Shown here one piece after another: positions 8,128 through 15,887 of a stretch of 22,291 nt of DNA. Below the pieces are notes generated by a model that saw nothing but the letters and a program-made list of their open reading frames with translations, was not told where the DNA came from and searched no databases. The stretch covers positions 1 to 22,291 of the forward strand of contig JAFACY010000199.1 in assembly GCA_023425285.1 (NCBI GenBank), given 5' to 3'. Position 1 is the stretch's first letter. Each line of letters starts with the position of its first letter. Source of the DNA: Bacillota bacterium. Its GTDB lineage: Bacteria > Bacillota > Clostridia > Tissierellales > Sedimentibacteraceae. A program made the translations under genes and the position numbers.

Positions 8128-8478
8128 CTATATACCAGGAAAAGACCTGTAAATAATCAAGTTATTATCAGGATCCAAAAAACTCATATTCTTTGCACCC
8201 CACGGTCTGATTGCAGGTGGTTCAATAATCTCAACACCAAGTGATTTTAACCTCTCGAATTCTTCATCAACATTATCAACTGTGAATGCAATACAAATGT
8301 TATGTAAATTAGTTTTTCGTTCTATCCCATCATTATAAATAGTAAGTGTTGTTTCTTCAGATATAATAAACTGATGAACTTCATCATCACTATCATTGTC
8401 AATTTGAAACAGCATTTTATAAAAATTTGATAGCCTAATAACATCGCTTGTTAATAAGCATACTTCTCCCACTTTCAT
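8128..8478 (-). CDS. VOC (glyoxalase/bleomycin-resistance fold) protein
   Basis: The 116-residue protein shows the paired beta-alpha-beta-beta-beta pattern of the vicinal oxygen chelate fold: VCLLTSDVIRLSNFYKMLF at the start, CIAFTVDNVDEEFERLKSLGVEI in the second half, then FLDPDNNLIIY at the end. In metal-dependent members the last motif usually supplies a Glu (as in DPDGNxIE). Here the position is Ile/Tyr and no clear N-terminal His ligand is seen, so a binding or immunity role is as likely as catalysis. The SD is CGGAGGA. It follows the radical SAM gene by 16 bases. Confidence 0.87.
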   Translation of the reverse strand: MKVGEVCLLTSDVIRLSNFYKMLFQIDNDSDDEVHQFIISEETTLTIYNDGIERKTNLHNICIAFTVDNVDEEFERLKSLGVEIIEPPAIRPWGAKNMSFLDPDNNLIIYRSFPGI

Positions 8479-8494
8479 TAGATTCCTCCGGTTT

Positions 8495-9442
8495 TTAACA
8501 CACTTTTTTTCTTGATTCCTCTATAATTGCTCTGCAAACTCCACAGGGAGTATAATAATCTGAAGTATCAATAACGATACCGTTGTTCTCTGCTTCTTTG
8601 AGCATTCCACTGATGCCATTTTCCAGCAATGCTTTTGTATATGGGTTATTATACGGATCATATTCCTTTATAATGTCAAGTATGTTGTTATCCATAATGT
8701 TTCCTATGGGAAAATCGCAAGCTAATACATCGCCGCTGCAGTCAATCATTAGTTCGTTTATATCGTCAAGGCGTGATGTATAAAATGCATCACCGCATCT
8801 GAAATTCATGTCTAACGGTTTCTTTTCAAAGTATTCTGACAGATATTCAACTGCATTTCCGGATGGAAAAACACTGTCGCCATCATTTATTTCTATATTG
8901 AGATTATCGAAGTATGCGAGGCATTCCTTTGTCTTAAGATTATAAATATTGTTGTCCGATTCATCATTTACCCATGTGGGCTGCAATCTGAGTCTTCCGC
9001 TGTAATTTTCGCACAGTGCCTTTGCAAAAAGGTAAACCCAATCTAAAGGTAGCTTTTCAACATGAAAGCAATCCACAGACAACAAAATATCATTCACTCC
9101 CGATTGATTTAGTTTCCTTGCAACCTTAACAATTTGATCATTATCCTTGGAAAAGCATCCATTTGTAATAAGCTGACGTATTGGTATATTACATTCCATT
9201 GCAGCCTGATGAATTGCACAAACTGTATCGTGATATATCAAAGCTTCACCACCAAATGTCATAATTGATTTAACATCATAAAATGAAGCTACATCCTTCA
9301 GTGCATTTACTGCTCTTTCTTTATCAATTTTTTTATCTCCTGATAAACGTCCCTCCGAACAATGCCTGCACCTTCCTGTACAACTATTTGTTACGGTGAA
9401 TTCTAATCTATCAACCTCTTTTATATATTTATTTAAACTCAT
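8495..9442 (-). CDS. Radical SAM protein with extra C-terminal cysteines, unknown substrate
   Basis: The 315-residue enzyme has the radical SAM cluster motif CTGRCRHC (Cys21, Cys25, Cys28) and the SAM-binding FGGEA (63-67) in place of the usual GGEP. The partial TIM barrel runs to about residue 190. The C-terminal third holds Cys216, Cys235, Cys242, Cys300, Cys303 and Cys315, with a SGDVLACDFPIGNIMD segment (236-251) like the SPASM/twitch region that binds auxiliary iron-sulfur clusters. SPASM enzymes often modify peptides or proteins, but no precursor-like small gene is adjacent; the neighbours are VOC and DUF1697. The SD (AAAGGGG) is good. It needs electrons from a ferredoxin or flavodoxin, and the EFR1 protein at 18733-19476 is the only candidate donor here. 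Confidence 0.88.
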   Translation of the reverse strand: MSLNKYIKEVDRLEFTVTNSCTGRCRHCSEGRLSGDKKIDKERAVNALKDVASFYDVKSIMTFGGEALIYHDTVCAIHQAAMECNIPIRQLITNGCFSKDNDQIVKVARKLNQSGVNDILLSVDCFHVEKLPLDWVYLFAKALCENYSGRLRLQPTWVNDESDNNIYNLKTKECLAYFDNLNIEINDGDSVFPSGNAVEYLSEYFEKKPLDMNFRCGDAFYTSRLDDINELMIDCSGDVLACDFPIGNIMDNNILDIIKEYDPYNNPYTKALLENGISGMLKEAENNGIVIDTSDYYTPCGVCRAIIEESRKKVC

Positions 9443-9473
9443 ACTTGTCCCCTTTTTTATAAAAAAATTGATT

Positions 9474-10031
9474 TCAAGAAATCATTGTATCCATCAAATT
9501 GTATAGCTTATTAACAGTCTTCCAGTTTCGTACGGTAGCTGAATTAAATATCTTCGCAATACGAATTGTAAGCTTTGACTTACGTATGCTTTGATGACAT
9601 AAAAAATATATTTCATTTTTTCCCGGTCTGATGATATCCGGTCCTGCAAATTCCTTGCATATATCATCAATTAATTTTGAATTGGGATTGTCTAAAAAGT
9701 AAACATAAATATGCTCTACTTCAGGATCAGCCGCTTCAGCAGAACTTATCTCCTCTTCTGAAAACGGAAAAAGCTTAATCAAATCCGTCATTTCATTTAC
9801 ATCTCTTATCATAACATAGCTTTCAAACCCGAAATGATTTGCAAAACCTTTATAAATCATGCTATGTAATGATGCTTTATCTGAATATGATTCAAAAACC
9901 ACATTACCACTTTGGATATAAGTCCTGACATTGTACATTCCCAATTCAGTAAACAATTGCTTCAAATCATACATTTTTACAACATTTTTCCCACCGACAT
10001 TAATTCCTCTGAATAATGCAACATATTGCAT
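9474..10031 (-). CDS. DUF1697 family protein
   Basis: The 185-residue protein begins MQYVALFRGINVGGKNVVKM and continues with YIQSGNVVFES, diagnostic of DUF1697, then VYFLDNP and a C-terminal NWKTVNKL segment, also conserved. The family is widespread and of unknown function. A longer frame exists from an ATG at 10041-10043 (MEEGMQY), but that ATGGAGGAAGGC stretch is itself the SD, so ATG 10029-10031 is the better start. The gene is 12-25 bases from the TmrB-like gene, depending on the start used. Confidence 0.9.
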   Translation of the reverse strand: MQYVALFRGINVGGKNVVKMYDLKQLFTELGMYNVRTYIQSGNVVFESYSDKASLHSMIYKGFANHFGFESYVMIRDVNEMTDLIKLFPFSEEEISSAEAADPEVEHIYVYFLDNPNSKLIDDICKEFAGPDIIRPGKNEIYFLCHQSIRKSKLTIRIAKIFNSATVRNWKTVNKLYNLMDTMIS

Positions 10032-10055
10032 GCCTTCCTCCATATATCTATGATA

Positions 10056-10640
10056 TTATCTGATATATTTAAATTGGGTAATGACTCGACCCCAAGTTTT
10101 TTGAAATTTATTACGGTTATCATCTGACAACTTTATGTTGCACTGCTTAGCAATTTCCTGTATCACTTCATCTATCGTCATATCATCTGTCTGTATTTTA
10201 ATTTCTGTAATACTTGTGGAAAAGGCTTCTATACATCTGTCAATCTGTTGTGCTGCCCAGGAGTTTTTAGTTTCAAAGCGCCTGCCAAGACGTTTTAGTA
10301 TGGTTTCTTTTTTAGCTGAAAGGATAAAATGCCTAATCGTAAATTTCTTTAACAGTTCTCCGATTATTTCATCATAATATTGTCTGTTTGTAATTGTCAT
10401 AGGAACAATAATTATACCGTCATAATTTTTTGCTATATATGACAGCATATCAAAGTTAAATGTTCTCCACAGGCAATAGTTTTGGAAATCTCCATTTTTC
10501 AATTCATGCGGAACATTATCCCTGATAAAAAATCCGATGTTTTCAGGATCATATACATATGAATTTTTAATACGACGATGAAGCTCATATGCTGTTTGTG
10601 TTTTTCCGGAGCCAAAAGCTCCGTTTATCCAAATAATCAT
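10056..10640 (-). CDS. TmrB-like P-loop nucleotide-binding protein
   Basis: The 194-residue protein has a P-loop near its N terminus, WINGAFGSGKTQTA (residues 4-17). ELHRRIKNSYVYDPENIGFF follows, then a middle strand IIVPMTITN and a lid-like basic segment, LKRLGRRFETKNSWAAQQ. This order matches AAA/kinase-like proteins related to TmrB, the tunicamycin-resistance ATP-binding protein of Bacillus. In that family resistance comes from binding or modifying the drug; here this is inferred from homology only. A shikimate-kinase-like activity on another small molecule is possible. The SD TAGGAGA is good, and the gene begins 34 bases after the EEP gene. Confidence 0.82.
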   Translation of the reverse strand: MIIWINGAFGSGKTQTAYELHRRIKNSYVYDPENIGFFIRDNVPHELKNGDFQNYCLWRTFNFDMLSYIAKNYDGIIIVPMTITNRQYYDEIIGELLKKFTIRHFILSAKKETILKRLGRRFETKNSWAAQQIDRCIEAFSTSITEIKIQTDDMTIDEVIQEIAKQCNIKLSDDNRNKFQKTWGRVITQFKYIR

Positions 10641-10674
10641 TAGTTTATGTCTCCTAATTAAGGTACTCCATATT

Positions 10675-11463
10675 TCATATTATAAAATCAACGTAAGCTG
10701 ACAATCCATAATGGTCGCTTGGTGCATAATTTGTTATCGGAGATACTTCCTGTCCAAACACTTCTACATTTCTTAGTTTAAATTCATAATCCCAATTAAA
10801 GCTTTCCATTATGTAAATTCTATCACATGTATCGGGTATGTAATTGGTATTCTTTCCTTTCCATCTTGGATTGTTATTGAAATCAAGCGTCGGTTTAATA
10901 TCATATTTGTTTAATGTGGCATGTACCGACGCCAAATCATTCCAATAAGGCTTAGCTTCACACCCAAGAAGGCTTTGCTCTCCTAAAAGGTAATGATGAA
11001 CACTTGAACTTAAGGTACAGTTAAAATCTCCTATTAAAATGAAGAAATGAGCATTATCTTTCTGGCTGTGAATGTATTTATCAATGGTAACTATCTGCTT
11101 TTCTTTTTCCAATACAGAGTCCCAGGGCAGATGTACGTTTGTAACAGAAAACCGAATTCCATTTATTTCGATAACAGCATTTTGCGCTATGCTGTTGTTA
11201 TATTCATTGCTTGTAACCATAGATAATTGTTCAATAAAGGGATGCTTACATAATAAAACCAATCCACAGTCCTCATAATCATCCTTGTAAGACATGCGAG
11301 TATAGTATGGATAATCCACATTTGAAACAAGGGTATGATAAAATTCCGGTGGAACTTCCTGTAGTCCAATAACATCTGCATCTGTTTTATTTATTTCTTT
11401 TATTAATTGTTCGGTTCTTAATTCTATATCAGGGTACCAGACATTGTAAGTTGCAATTTTCAT
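10675..11463 (-). CDS. Endonuclease/exonuclease/phosphatase (EEP) family hydrolase
   Basis: The 262-residue protein carries the full EEP active-site set: Asn7 in ATYNVWY, Glu36 in GLQEV, His111 in TNVHLPWD, Asp146 and Asn148 in GDFNCT, Asp214 in CDRIYI and the terminal Asp250-His251 in PSDHYG. It should be a metal-dependent phosphodiesterase or phosphatase. No signal peptide is present, so it acts in the cytoplasm. Members range from AP endonucleases to sphingomyelinases and cyclic-nucleotide enzymes. The short, single-domain form without DNA-binding insertions points to a small-molecule or lipid/nucleotide substrate. The SD is AGAGGA. Confidence 0.9.
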   Translation of the reverse strand: MKIATYNVWYPDIELRTEQLIKEINKTDADVIGLQEVPPEFYHTLVSNVDYPYYTRMSYKDDYEDCGLVLLCKHPFIEQLSMVTSNEYNNSIAQNAVIEINGIRFSVTNVHLPWDSVLEKEKQIVTIDKYIHSQKDNAHFFILIGDFNCTLSSSVHHYLLGEQSLLGCEAKPYWNDLASVHATLNKYDIKPTLDFNNNPRWKGKNTNYIPDTCDRIYIMESFNWDYEFKLRNVEVFGQEVSPITNYAPSDHYGLSAYVDFII

Positions 11464-11495
11464 TTATGTTCCTCTATCTCTTTCCTTATAAAATT

Positions 11496-12005
11496 TTACT
11501 TAATCATATATGCACTTGGACCGCAATCATCAGTCTTTATGGATGAAATATCAAAAAACTCAAGTTCTTTTTCAGCCTCTGATTTAGATGTGTAAAAAGT
11601 GATACCGCTATAAGGTTCCATGTTACACTTCCATGAATCAGCTTTATTTATAAATTCTTTTCCTGACTTGGCAATCAGAAAGCATTCCTGACTGTTATTG
11701 ATATAGCATATGGGTGCATCGCTATCTAAATAGGATTCCTGCCCGATTGTTCCTATGAAACCACCTTCACTGTCCCTCGCCAAAATGTCCACTTGTGGAA
11801 CTGCATAAAAGCCCGGCTCAGGAACATCATCATCAAAAATAAAGTGAATGTCATAAACATCGGCATATCTTTGATATTCTTCGTTTTTGCTCCCGACATC
11901 CATGGAGTAAAATGTGGTTCCAGCCGGAATAATCTCTGTATCCGAAATATATAAAGATATGGCGGCTCCACTTAATCCTGTTTTATCTAAATAAATTTTT
12001 CTCAT
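11496..12005 (-). CDS. Hypothetical protein, no recognised family
   Basis: The 169-residue, acidic protein begins MRKIYLDKTGLSGAAISLYI and continues with EIIPAGTTFYSMDVGSKNEEYQRYADVYD, then FDDDVPEPGFYAVPQVDI. It is predicted soluble, with alternating hydrophobic strands and no transmembrane segment or signal peptide. It contains three Cys (in PICYI, QECFL and WKCNM) and a fourth near the end (DDCGPSAY). I do not recognise the family. A good SD (GAGGA, 7 bases) and clean spacing of 32-36 bases on either side support a real gene. The context (MBL hydrolase upstream, EEP hydrolase downstream) does not suggest a function. Confidence 0.78.
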   Translation of the reverse strand: MRKIYLDKTGLSGAAISLYISDTEIIPAGTTFYSMDVGSKNEEYQRYADVYDIHFIFDDDVPEPGFYAVPQVDILARDSEGGFIGTIGQESYLDSDAPICYINNSQECFLIAKSGKEFINKADSWKCNMEPYSGITFYTSKSEAEKELEFFDISSIKTDDCGPSAYMIK

Positions 12006-12041
12006 CTTATATCCTCATTTATCTTCGTAAAATTGAAACTT

Positions 12042-12896
12042 TCATAGTTCTATTGGTAATCCGTCATATGCAAAACTTATATTAGAGTAGTCTTTTTCCA
12101 TATCCAAATAATCATCATATGATTTACCCCAGTCCTCTTCGATGTGAGTAATAATCATATGTTTAGCATTAATTTTCTTAAATATTTGCCGAGCATCATC
12201 AAAGCTATGAAGCTCTTTTCTCAGTGGATGATCCTTTGTCACGGTTCTTCCACCTTTAAGTCTGTCACCTATGAAAGTATTTCCAAGTATCAGTACATCT
12301 GCATCATATAAAATAGGTTCATCCGGAAAGGGAACACAATCACATGGTGCATAAATTAACTTTTTATTATTTGATTCGATTACAAAAACAGTAACAGCCT
12401 TTTCTGCTGGAACCTGCACAAATGATACTTTTACACCATTTTGCTCAAAATAGCTTTCAACTTCTTGTTCCTCAATAAGCTTCATTTTTTGATAATAATC
12501 CATAAATGAACCATATTTACTTTTAATAGCATTAATATCCTTCATTACATCTGGATGTGCAATTATTTTAAGAGGATTTTGGGTATTGATATTTTCGTAA
12601 TAATCCAGCCATTCAAGTCTCAATTGTTCAATTACACGCATACCAAGTGTATGGTCAGGATCGCAATGGCTATATACAATTGTATTTACTGTTTTGATGT
12701 CCGCATTGTTCAAAGCAACACTTATATCCTCCGGTGTATCAATTAGTAAGCCTATATCTTCCAAATATAAGCTGCATCCGCACCGTGCATACGGATATCC
12801 TTTTTCTCTTGCCTCTTTACATATGGAACATTGACATAATGGTTTAGGCGTACAAACGCATCCACCGGAACCTATTATTTTAAATTTCATTTTCAC
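12042..12896 (-). CDS. PhnP-like metallo-beta-lactamase-fold hydrolase
   Basis: The 284-residue protein has an N-terminal Cys-rich zinc site of the PhnP type: Cys13, Cys15, Cys21, Cys23 and Cys26 in GCVCTPKPLCQCSIC. The metal motif SHCDPDHT (76-83) follows, then candidate ligands in APCDC (184-188), KDHP (221-224) and ITHIEEDWG with His251. The metal motif is HxDxDH rather than the usual HxHxDH, so Asp79 replaces the second His. PhnP itself is a cyclic phosphodiesterase of phosphonate breakdown, but no phn genes are present, so another cyclic phosphate or ester substrate is likely. The SD GAGGTG is good. Upstream lie 90 bases containing a relic-like reading frame. Confidence 0.87.
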   Translation of the reverse strand: MKMKFKIIGSGGCVCTPKPLCQCSICKEAREKGYPYARCGCSLYLEDIGLLIDTPEDISVALNNADIKTVNTIVYSHCDPDHTLGMRVIEQLRLEWLDYYENINTQNPLKIIAHPDVMKDINAIKSKYGSFMDYYQKMKLIEEQEVESYFEQNGVKVSFVQVPAEKAVTVFVIESNNKKLIYAPCDCVPFPDEPILYDADVLILGNTFIGDRLKGGRTVTKDHPLRKELHSFDDARQIFKKINAKHMIITHIEEDWGKSYDDYLDMEKDYSNISFAYDGLPIEL

Positions 12897-12921
12897 CTCT
12901 TATAAAAAATAATTGATTATA

Positions 12922-12987
12922 TTATCCTTGTTTTCTGTCTAAGTCTTTCACATTTTCAACGAATATGAACAATTGCAGCTTAACATC
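12922..12987 (-). other. Short coding-like relic in the gap before the MBL gene
   Basis: In the 90-base gap, a 21-codon frame reads DVKLQLFIFVENVKDLDRKQG and ends at TAA 12922-12924. It has no start codon or SD and is blocked upstream by an in-frame TAG. The residue pattern resembles a short strand-helix start such as that of a VOC protein. It could be part of a lost gene, or chance in AT-rich DNA. Confidence 0.22.
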
Positions 12988-13346
12988 TATCTACGTATTA
13001 AAATTCCTTTCATATACTCCGATTCATTATGTGTTTTGTAAACTAATTCTTTTTCCTCTTCTGTGCATCCGATTAATATCTTTATTTCCGAATCACGTTT
13101 CATTAAATCAACAATACACATTATGGCATCAATATTCCTATTTTCATCTGTTCCTACCCAAACGTCTATCCCGCCACCGTCCATGGAGGTAGTATTTGTT
13201 AAAAATCCATAATCAACTTTATATATAAAGTCAGGATATCTTGGGTGTGCTGTGCCTTTTGGTCTGTCAATCACAATATCAGATTGATTTACTAACGCAT
13301 CCAACGTTACCCAAAAATCATTATTTTCTTTTCCTCTTATCTCCAT
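12987..13346 (-). CDS. Inorganic-pyrophosphatase-like protein, short
   Basis: The 119-residue protein resembles the core of family I pyrophosphatases. PRYPDFIYKVDYGFL (35-49) and DGGGIDVWVG (56-65) correspond to YGFIP and DGDPLDVLV, and DLMKRDSEIKILIG (80-93) matches the later metal-binding strand. The second Asp of the DGDP motif is replaced, and the protein is about two-thirds the usual 170-180 residues, lacking the C-terminal helix. Activity on pyrophosphate is therefore doubtful; it may be a divergent paralogue acting on another diphosphate. Good SD (AGGTGA). It follows the nitrilase gene by 20 bases. Confidence 0.82.
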   Translation of the reverse strand: MEIRGKENNDFWVTLDALVNQSDIVIDRPKGTAHPRYPDFIYKVDYGFLTNTTSMDGGGIDVWVGTDENRNIDAIMCIVDLMKRDSEIKILIGCTEEEKELVYKTHNESEYMKGILIRR

Positions 13347-13366
13347 ATTCTCACCTATTCAAAAAA

Positions 13367-14155
13367 CTATATCTCTCTATCAATTTCAAGCAAATCAAGT
13401 GAATTTTGAATTTGTCCCATGGTTTTAAAGTTAATTACCGGGGATTTATAGTCATAAATCAACATAGCTTCTTTATTTCTTGGTGCTTCTTCTATGATAA
13501 CTCCATTATAGTCAATTACTGCTGTTGGTGCTGTCTGATATTTTGATATGCTGTTAACAGATACTATATTCATTGTATTTTCTAAGGCTCTTGTAACGAG
13601 AGCAGCCTTAATTATATTATATCTTTCTATCGAATCGTTTTCTAAAACATCACAAAAGCTGACAAAGCACAATTCAACATCCGACTTGAATAATTCCCTG
13701 AAGCTTTCGGGAAATTTAACTTCATAGCAAATACGAAATCCCACCTTGATATTGTCAATTTGAAATACGCCTTGTTTGCTTCCCTTTGTATAATTATCCA
13801 AATCCCATCCCCACAATATCCGCTTATCATAGTCTCCCATAATATTACCGTCAGGATTTATTAAAATAATTGAATTATAGTACTCAGAGGATTCTTTTCT
13901 GATCGTCCCTAAAGCAATATACATGTCATTTTCTTTTGCAAGTAATTGTATTTTTTTAATAACAGAGCCTAAAAGCTCATAATCAATATTTTTAATTGCA
14001 GGCGTCTCCACAGGTGGGTATCCACAAGCCGCACATTCATGAAACACAAGAATCCTGACCTGATTTTTTGCTGCTTCCGTAATAGCTTTAGCAATGTATT
14101 TATAATTTTCATTTATATCTGAACTGCCCGGAAACTGAAAAACTCCAACTTTCAT
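13367..14155 (-). CDS. Carbon-nitrogen hydrolase (nitrilase superfamily)
   Basis: The 262-residue protein has the complete catalytic triad: Glu40 in VFHECAACGYPP, Lys111 in GDYDKRILWGWD and Cys143 in GFRICYEVKFPE. It should hydrolyse a C-N bond in an amide or nitrile through a thioester intermediate. The length and order of motifs fit the small single-domain amidase branches. There is no second domain such as an NAD-synthetase or lipid transferase. The substrate is not predictable; an omega-amidase or a ureidopropionase-like role are options. The SD GAGGTGGG is good, and the gene lies 34 bases after the DUF1801 gene. Confidence 0.9.
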   Translation of the reverse strand: MKVGVFQFPGSSDINENYKYIAKAITEAAKNQVRILVFHECAACGYPPVETPAIKNIDYELLGSVIKKIQLLAKENDMYIALGTIRKESSEYYNSIILINPDGNIMGDYDKRILWGWDLDNYTKGSKQGVFQIDNIKVGFRICYEVKFPESFRELFKSDVELCFVSFCDVLENDSIERYNIIKAALVTRALENTMNIVSVNSISKYQTAPTAVIDYNGVIIEEAPRNKEAMLIYDYKSPVINFKTMGQIQNSLDLLEIDREI

Positions 14156-14189
14156 ATTATCCCACCTCTGAATATATTTTTATATGCAG

Positions 14190-14519
14190 CTATGTTAATG
14201 TCTCTTTAAAAATTGACTTCAAGGTTATATATGGTATCTCCTGATTCAGATAAATCTGCAGCATACCTTTAGGAGTAATCTTATATTGTTCCAGACAATC
14301 TTTGTGATTGATTACAGTCGATGCAACAATATTAATATGATCATTGAATGGTATGAACCTCACAAATTTATCCCCGGCGTAAAAGGTCGGCAATTTTGCC
14401 CATAGTCTTTCTTTTATCTCACAGGAAACACTTTCAAATAATAGCTTTCTTAATTCAACAAAGAGACTTTGTACATCCCTGTTATATTTTTCAATATAAT
14501 TTTGAATCACTTCGTCCAT
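14190..14519 (-). CDS. DUF1801 (YdhG-like) family protein
   Basis: The 109-residue protein has the compact CyaY/YdhG-like pattern: LRKLLFESVSCEIKERLWAKLPTFYAG, FIPFNDHINIV, then a C-terminal segment with PKGMLQIYLNQEIPYITLKSI. The family was linked to iron-chaperone-like folds; function here is unknown. The gene starts inside the preceding GNAT gene with a 13-base overlap and its own GAGGA SD, so the two are translationally coupled. Confidence 0.85.
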   Translation of the reverse strand: MDEVIQNYIEKYNRDVQSLFVELRKLLFESVSCEIKERLWAKLPTFYAGDKFVRFIPFNDHINIVASTVINHKDCLEQYKITPKGMLQIYLNQEIPYITLKSIFKETLT

Positions 14520-14980
14520 AATATTTCCTCGCGCAAATTATATTTTGTATTATTCTTTTCGTTCTGTGAGAACAACTTACAAGGGATATTTAAAAACACA
14601 TCACTGTTAATCTTAAATCCGTTTTTTTCATAATAACCCGATATTTCTTCCGTTGTCTGAACTAACCATTCTGAGCTTGGAAAACGCTCAATACAACGTT
14701 TCAGTAATTCTTTACCTATGCCCTTGTTTTGAAATTCCGGCAAAACAAGCAAATCATATATTATAGACCTGAACATTTTATCACTAAGAACTCTCGCTGC
14801 CCCAATTAAACGTTCATTTTCCCATGCGGAAACAACAAGAGTAGAATTAATGAATGGAATGTTGTAATTATTTATCATATCCAAAGTTTCCGAACCATCA
14901 GACCATCCAACAGACACAAATAATTTGTGCAATTGTTCAGATGGCAAATCTTTTTTTATATCATTATAAATAATATCCAT
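14507..14980 (-). CDS. GNAT family N-acetyltransferase
   Basis: The 157-residue acetyltransferase has WENERLIGAARVLSD leading into motif A, IIYDLLVLPEFQNKGIGKELL, with the acetyl-CoA loop QNKGIGKE (84-91). WLVQTTEEISGYYEKNGF then forms the C-terminal conserved segment. The last ~25 residues (from about NIPCKLFS) extend slightly beyond the core. The SD AAAGGCGG is good. It overlaps the DUF1801 gene by 13 bases. The substrate is unknown. Confidence 0.9.
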   Translation of the reverse strand: MDIIYNDIKKDLPSEQLHKLFVSVGWSDGSETLDMINNYNIPFINSTLVVSAWENERLIGAARVLSDKMFRSIIYDLLVLPEFQNKGIGKELLKRCIERFPSSEWLVQTTEEISGYYEKNGFKINSDVFLNIPCKLFSQNEKNNTKYNLREEILWTK

Positions 14981-15014
14981 GCTTGTCCGCCTTTCAGATA
15001 AAATATTTATTATT

Positions 15015-15221
15015 TCATTTTTTCAATACTAATTCCGCAAAGTCCTTAAATTCATCGCCGCTTCTATTTTCAGCATTATCAATCAGATCAAAAAAGCAAT
15101 TTGGAATTTCTTTAAGCCTAAGATTCTTACTGATACAAGGAGTACACCCTTTATCGTGTTTTGTGGGATGTATCGGACACTTTAAATTTGTACAAGTACA
15201 AAATTCAGCTGATTTTTCCAT
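15015..15221 (-). CDS. DUF6485 family small Cys-rich protein
   Basis: The 68-residue protein is recognised by CTCTNLKCPIHPTKHDKGC, then TPCISKNLRLKEIPNCFF, with Cys8, Cys10, Cys15, His18, Cys26, Cys29 and Cys42, a likely metal-binding set. I place the start at ATG 15219-15221. A longer frame from 15236 begins ATGGAGGT, but that sequence is the SD of the inner ATG. The family is common in anaerobes and has no known function. It lies downstream of another Cys-rich protein (DUF3795), which suggests a shared metal or redox theme. Confidence 0.87.
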   Translation of the reverse strand: MEKSAEFCTCTNLKCPIHPTKHDKGCTPCISKNLRLKEIPNCFFDLIDNAENRSGDEFKDFAELVLKK

Positions 15222-15265
15222 ATTTTTTACCTCCATTTTATAAAATGATATCTAACATACAATAT

Positions 15266-15847
15266 TTATGATTTCTCTTCTTTCATTTTCTGCTTAGTCT
15301 TAACCGGTTTTTTACGTAATTTAAGTATAATACCTTGTTTAATCGCTATATCCTGAAAAAATGAAACTATAATTTCAGCCTTTTCTTTCATTGTAAGGTA
15401 ATCAAGTGAATCCTCTGCAATCTGTTTCATCACATTTTCTATATCTTGCAATGGTAAAAGATTTACAGCAACGCAATAGAATGTTTTTCTGCGTCCGTCA
15501 TTATAGCCCGACAGTAACATTTTCAGTATTTCAGATTTTTTACGTTGTTCTTCACAGTAGGATTCTATTCCCATTTCCTGTACCTTTATAATATCTTTTA
15601 GCTGATGCTGATGAGTAATAAACGAATCATACTCATCTATGCCTTCATATCTCCAACATGGGTATTCAGAACATAGAAAACAAAACTCAACCTTGTCATG
15701 CTGTAAGCTGCATTTTGCTATTGCACAGGATTGATTACCGGCACCTCCGCCACAGCCCGGGCAGTATCCATCCAAATGCATAGAACATAACCCACAATTG
15801 AGACCACAAAGTGAAAAAGATAAATTTGACCTGTTAAAATCTTTCAT
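15266..15847 (-). CDS. DUF3795 family Cys-rich protein
   Basis: The protein is 193 residues from ATG 15845-15847, which has an AGGTGG SD at good spacing; an upstream in-frame GTG (15857-15859) falls inside that SD region. The N-terminal domain contains Cys14, 18, 21, 29, 32, 41, 46, 56, 59 and 64 in motifs CGLNCGLC, GYCPGCGGG, CAIAKC and CFLCSEYPC, typical of DUF3795 and probably binding zinc or iron-sulfur. The rest is helical with a basic tail (LRKKPVKTKQKMKEEKS). Function is unknown. The decayed DUF7662-like copy is immediately upstream. Confidence 0.87.
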   Translation of the reverse strand: MKDFNRSNLSFSLCGLNCGLCSMHLDGYCPGCGGGAGNQSCAIAKCSLQHDKVEFCFLCSEYPCWRYEGIDEYDSFITHQHQLKDIIKVQEMGIESYCEEQRKKSEILKMLLSGYNDGRRKTFYCVAVNLLPLQDIENVMKQIAEDSLDYLTMKEKAEIIVSFFQDIAIKQGIILKLRKKPVKTKQKMKEEKS

Positions 15848-15887
15848 CTTAACTACCACCTAATTAATGTTATAACTCTACAGAATA

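Noticed and set aside
12916..12921. TATAAT upstream of the MBL hydrolase gene
   Set aside because: No acceptable -35 at 16-18 bases; the gap is AT-rich and such matches are expected.
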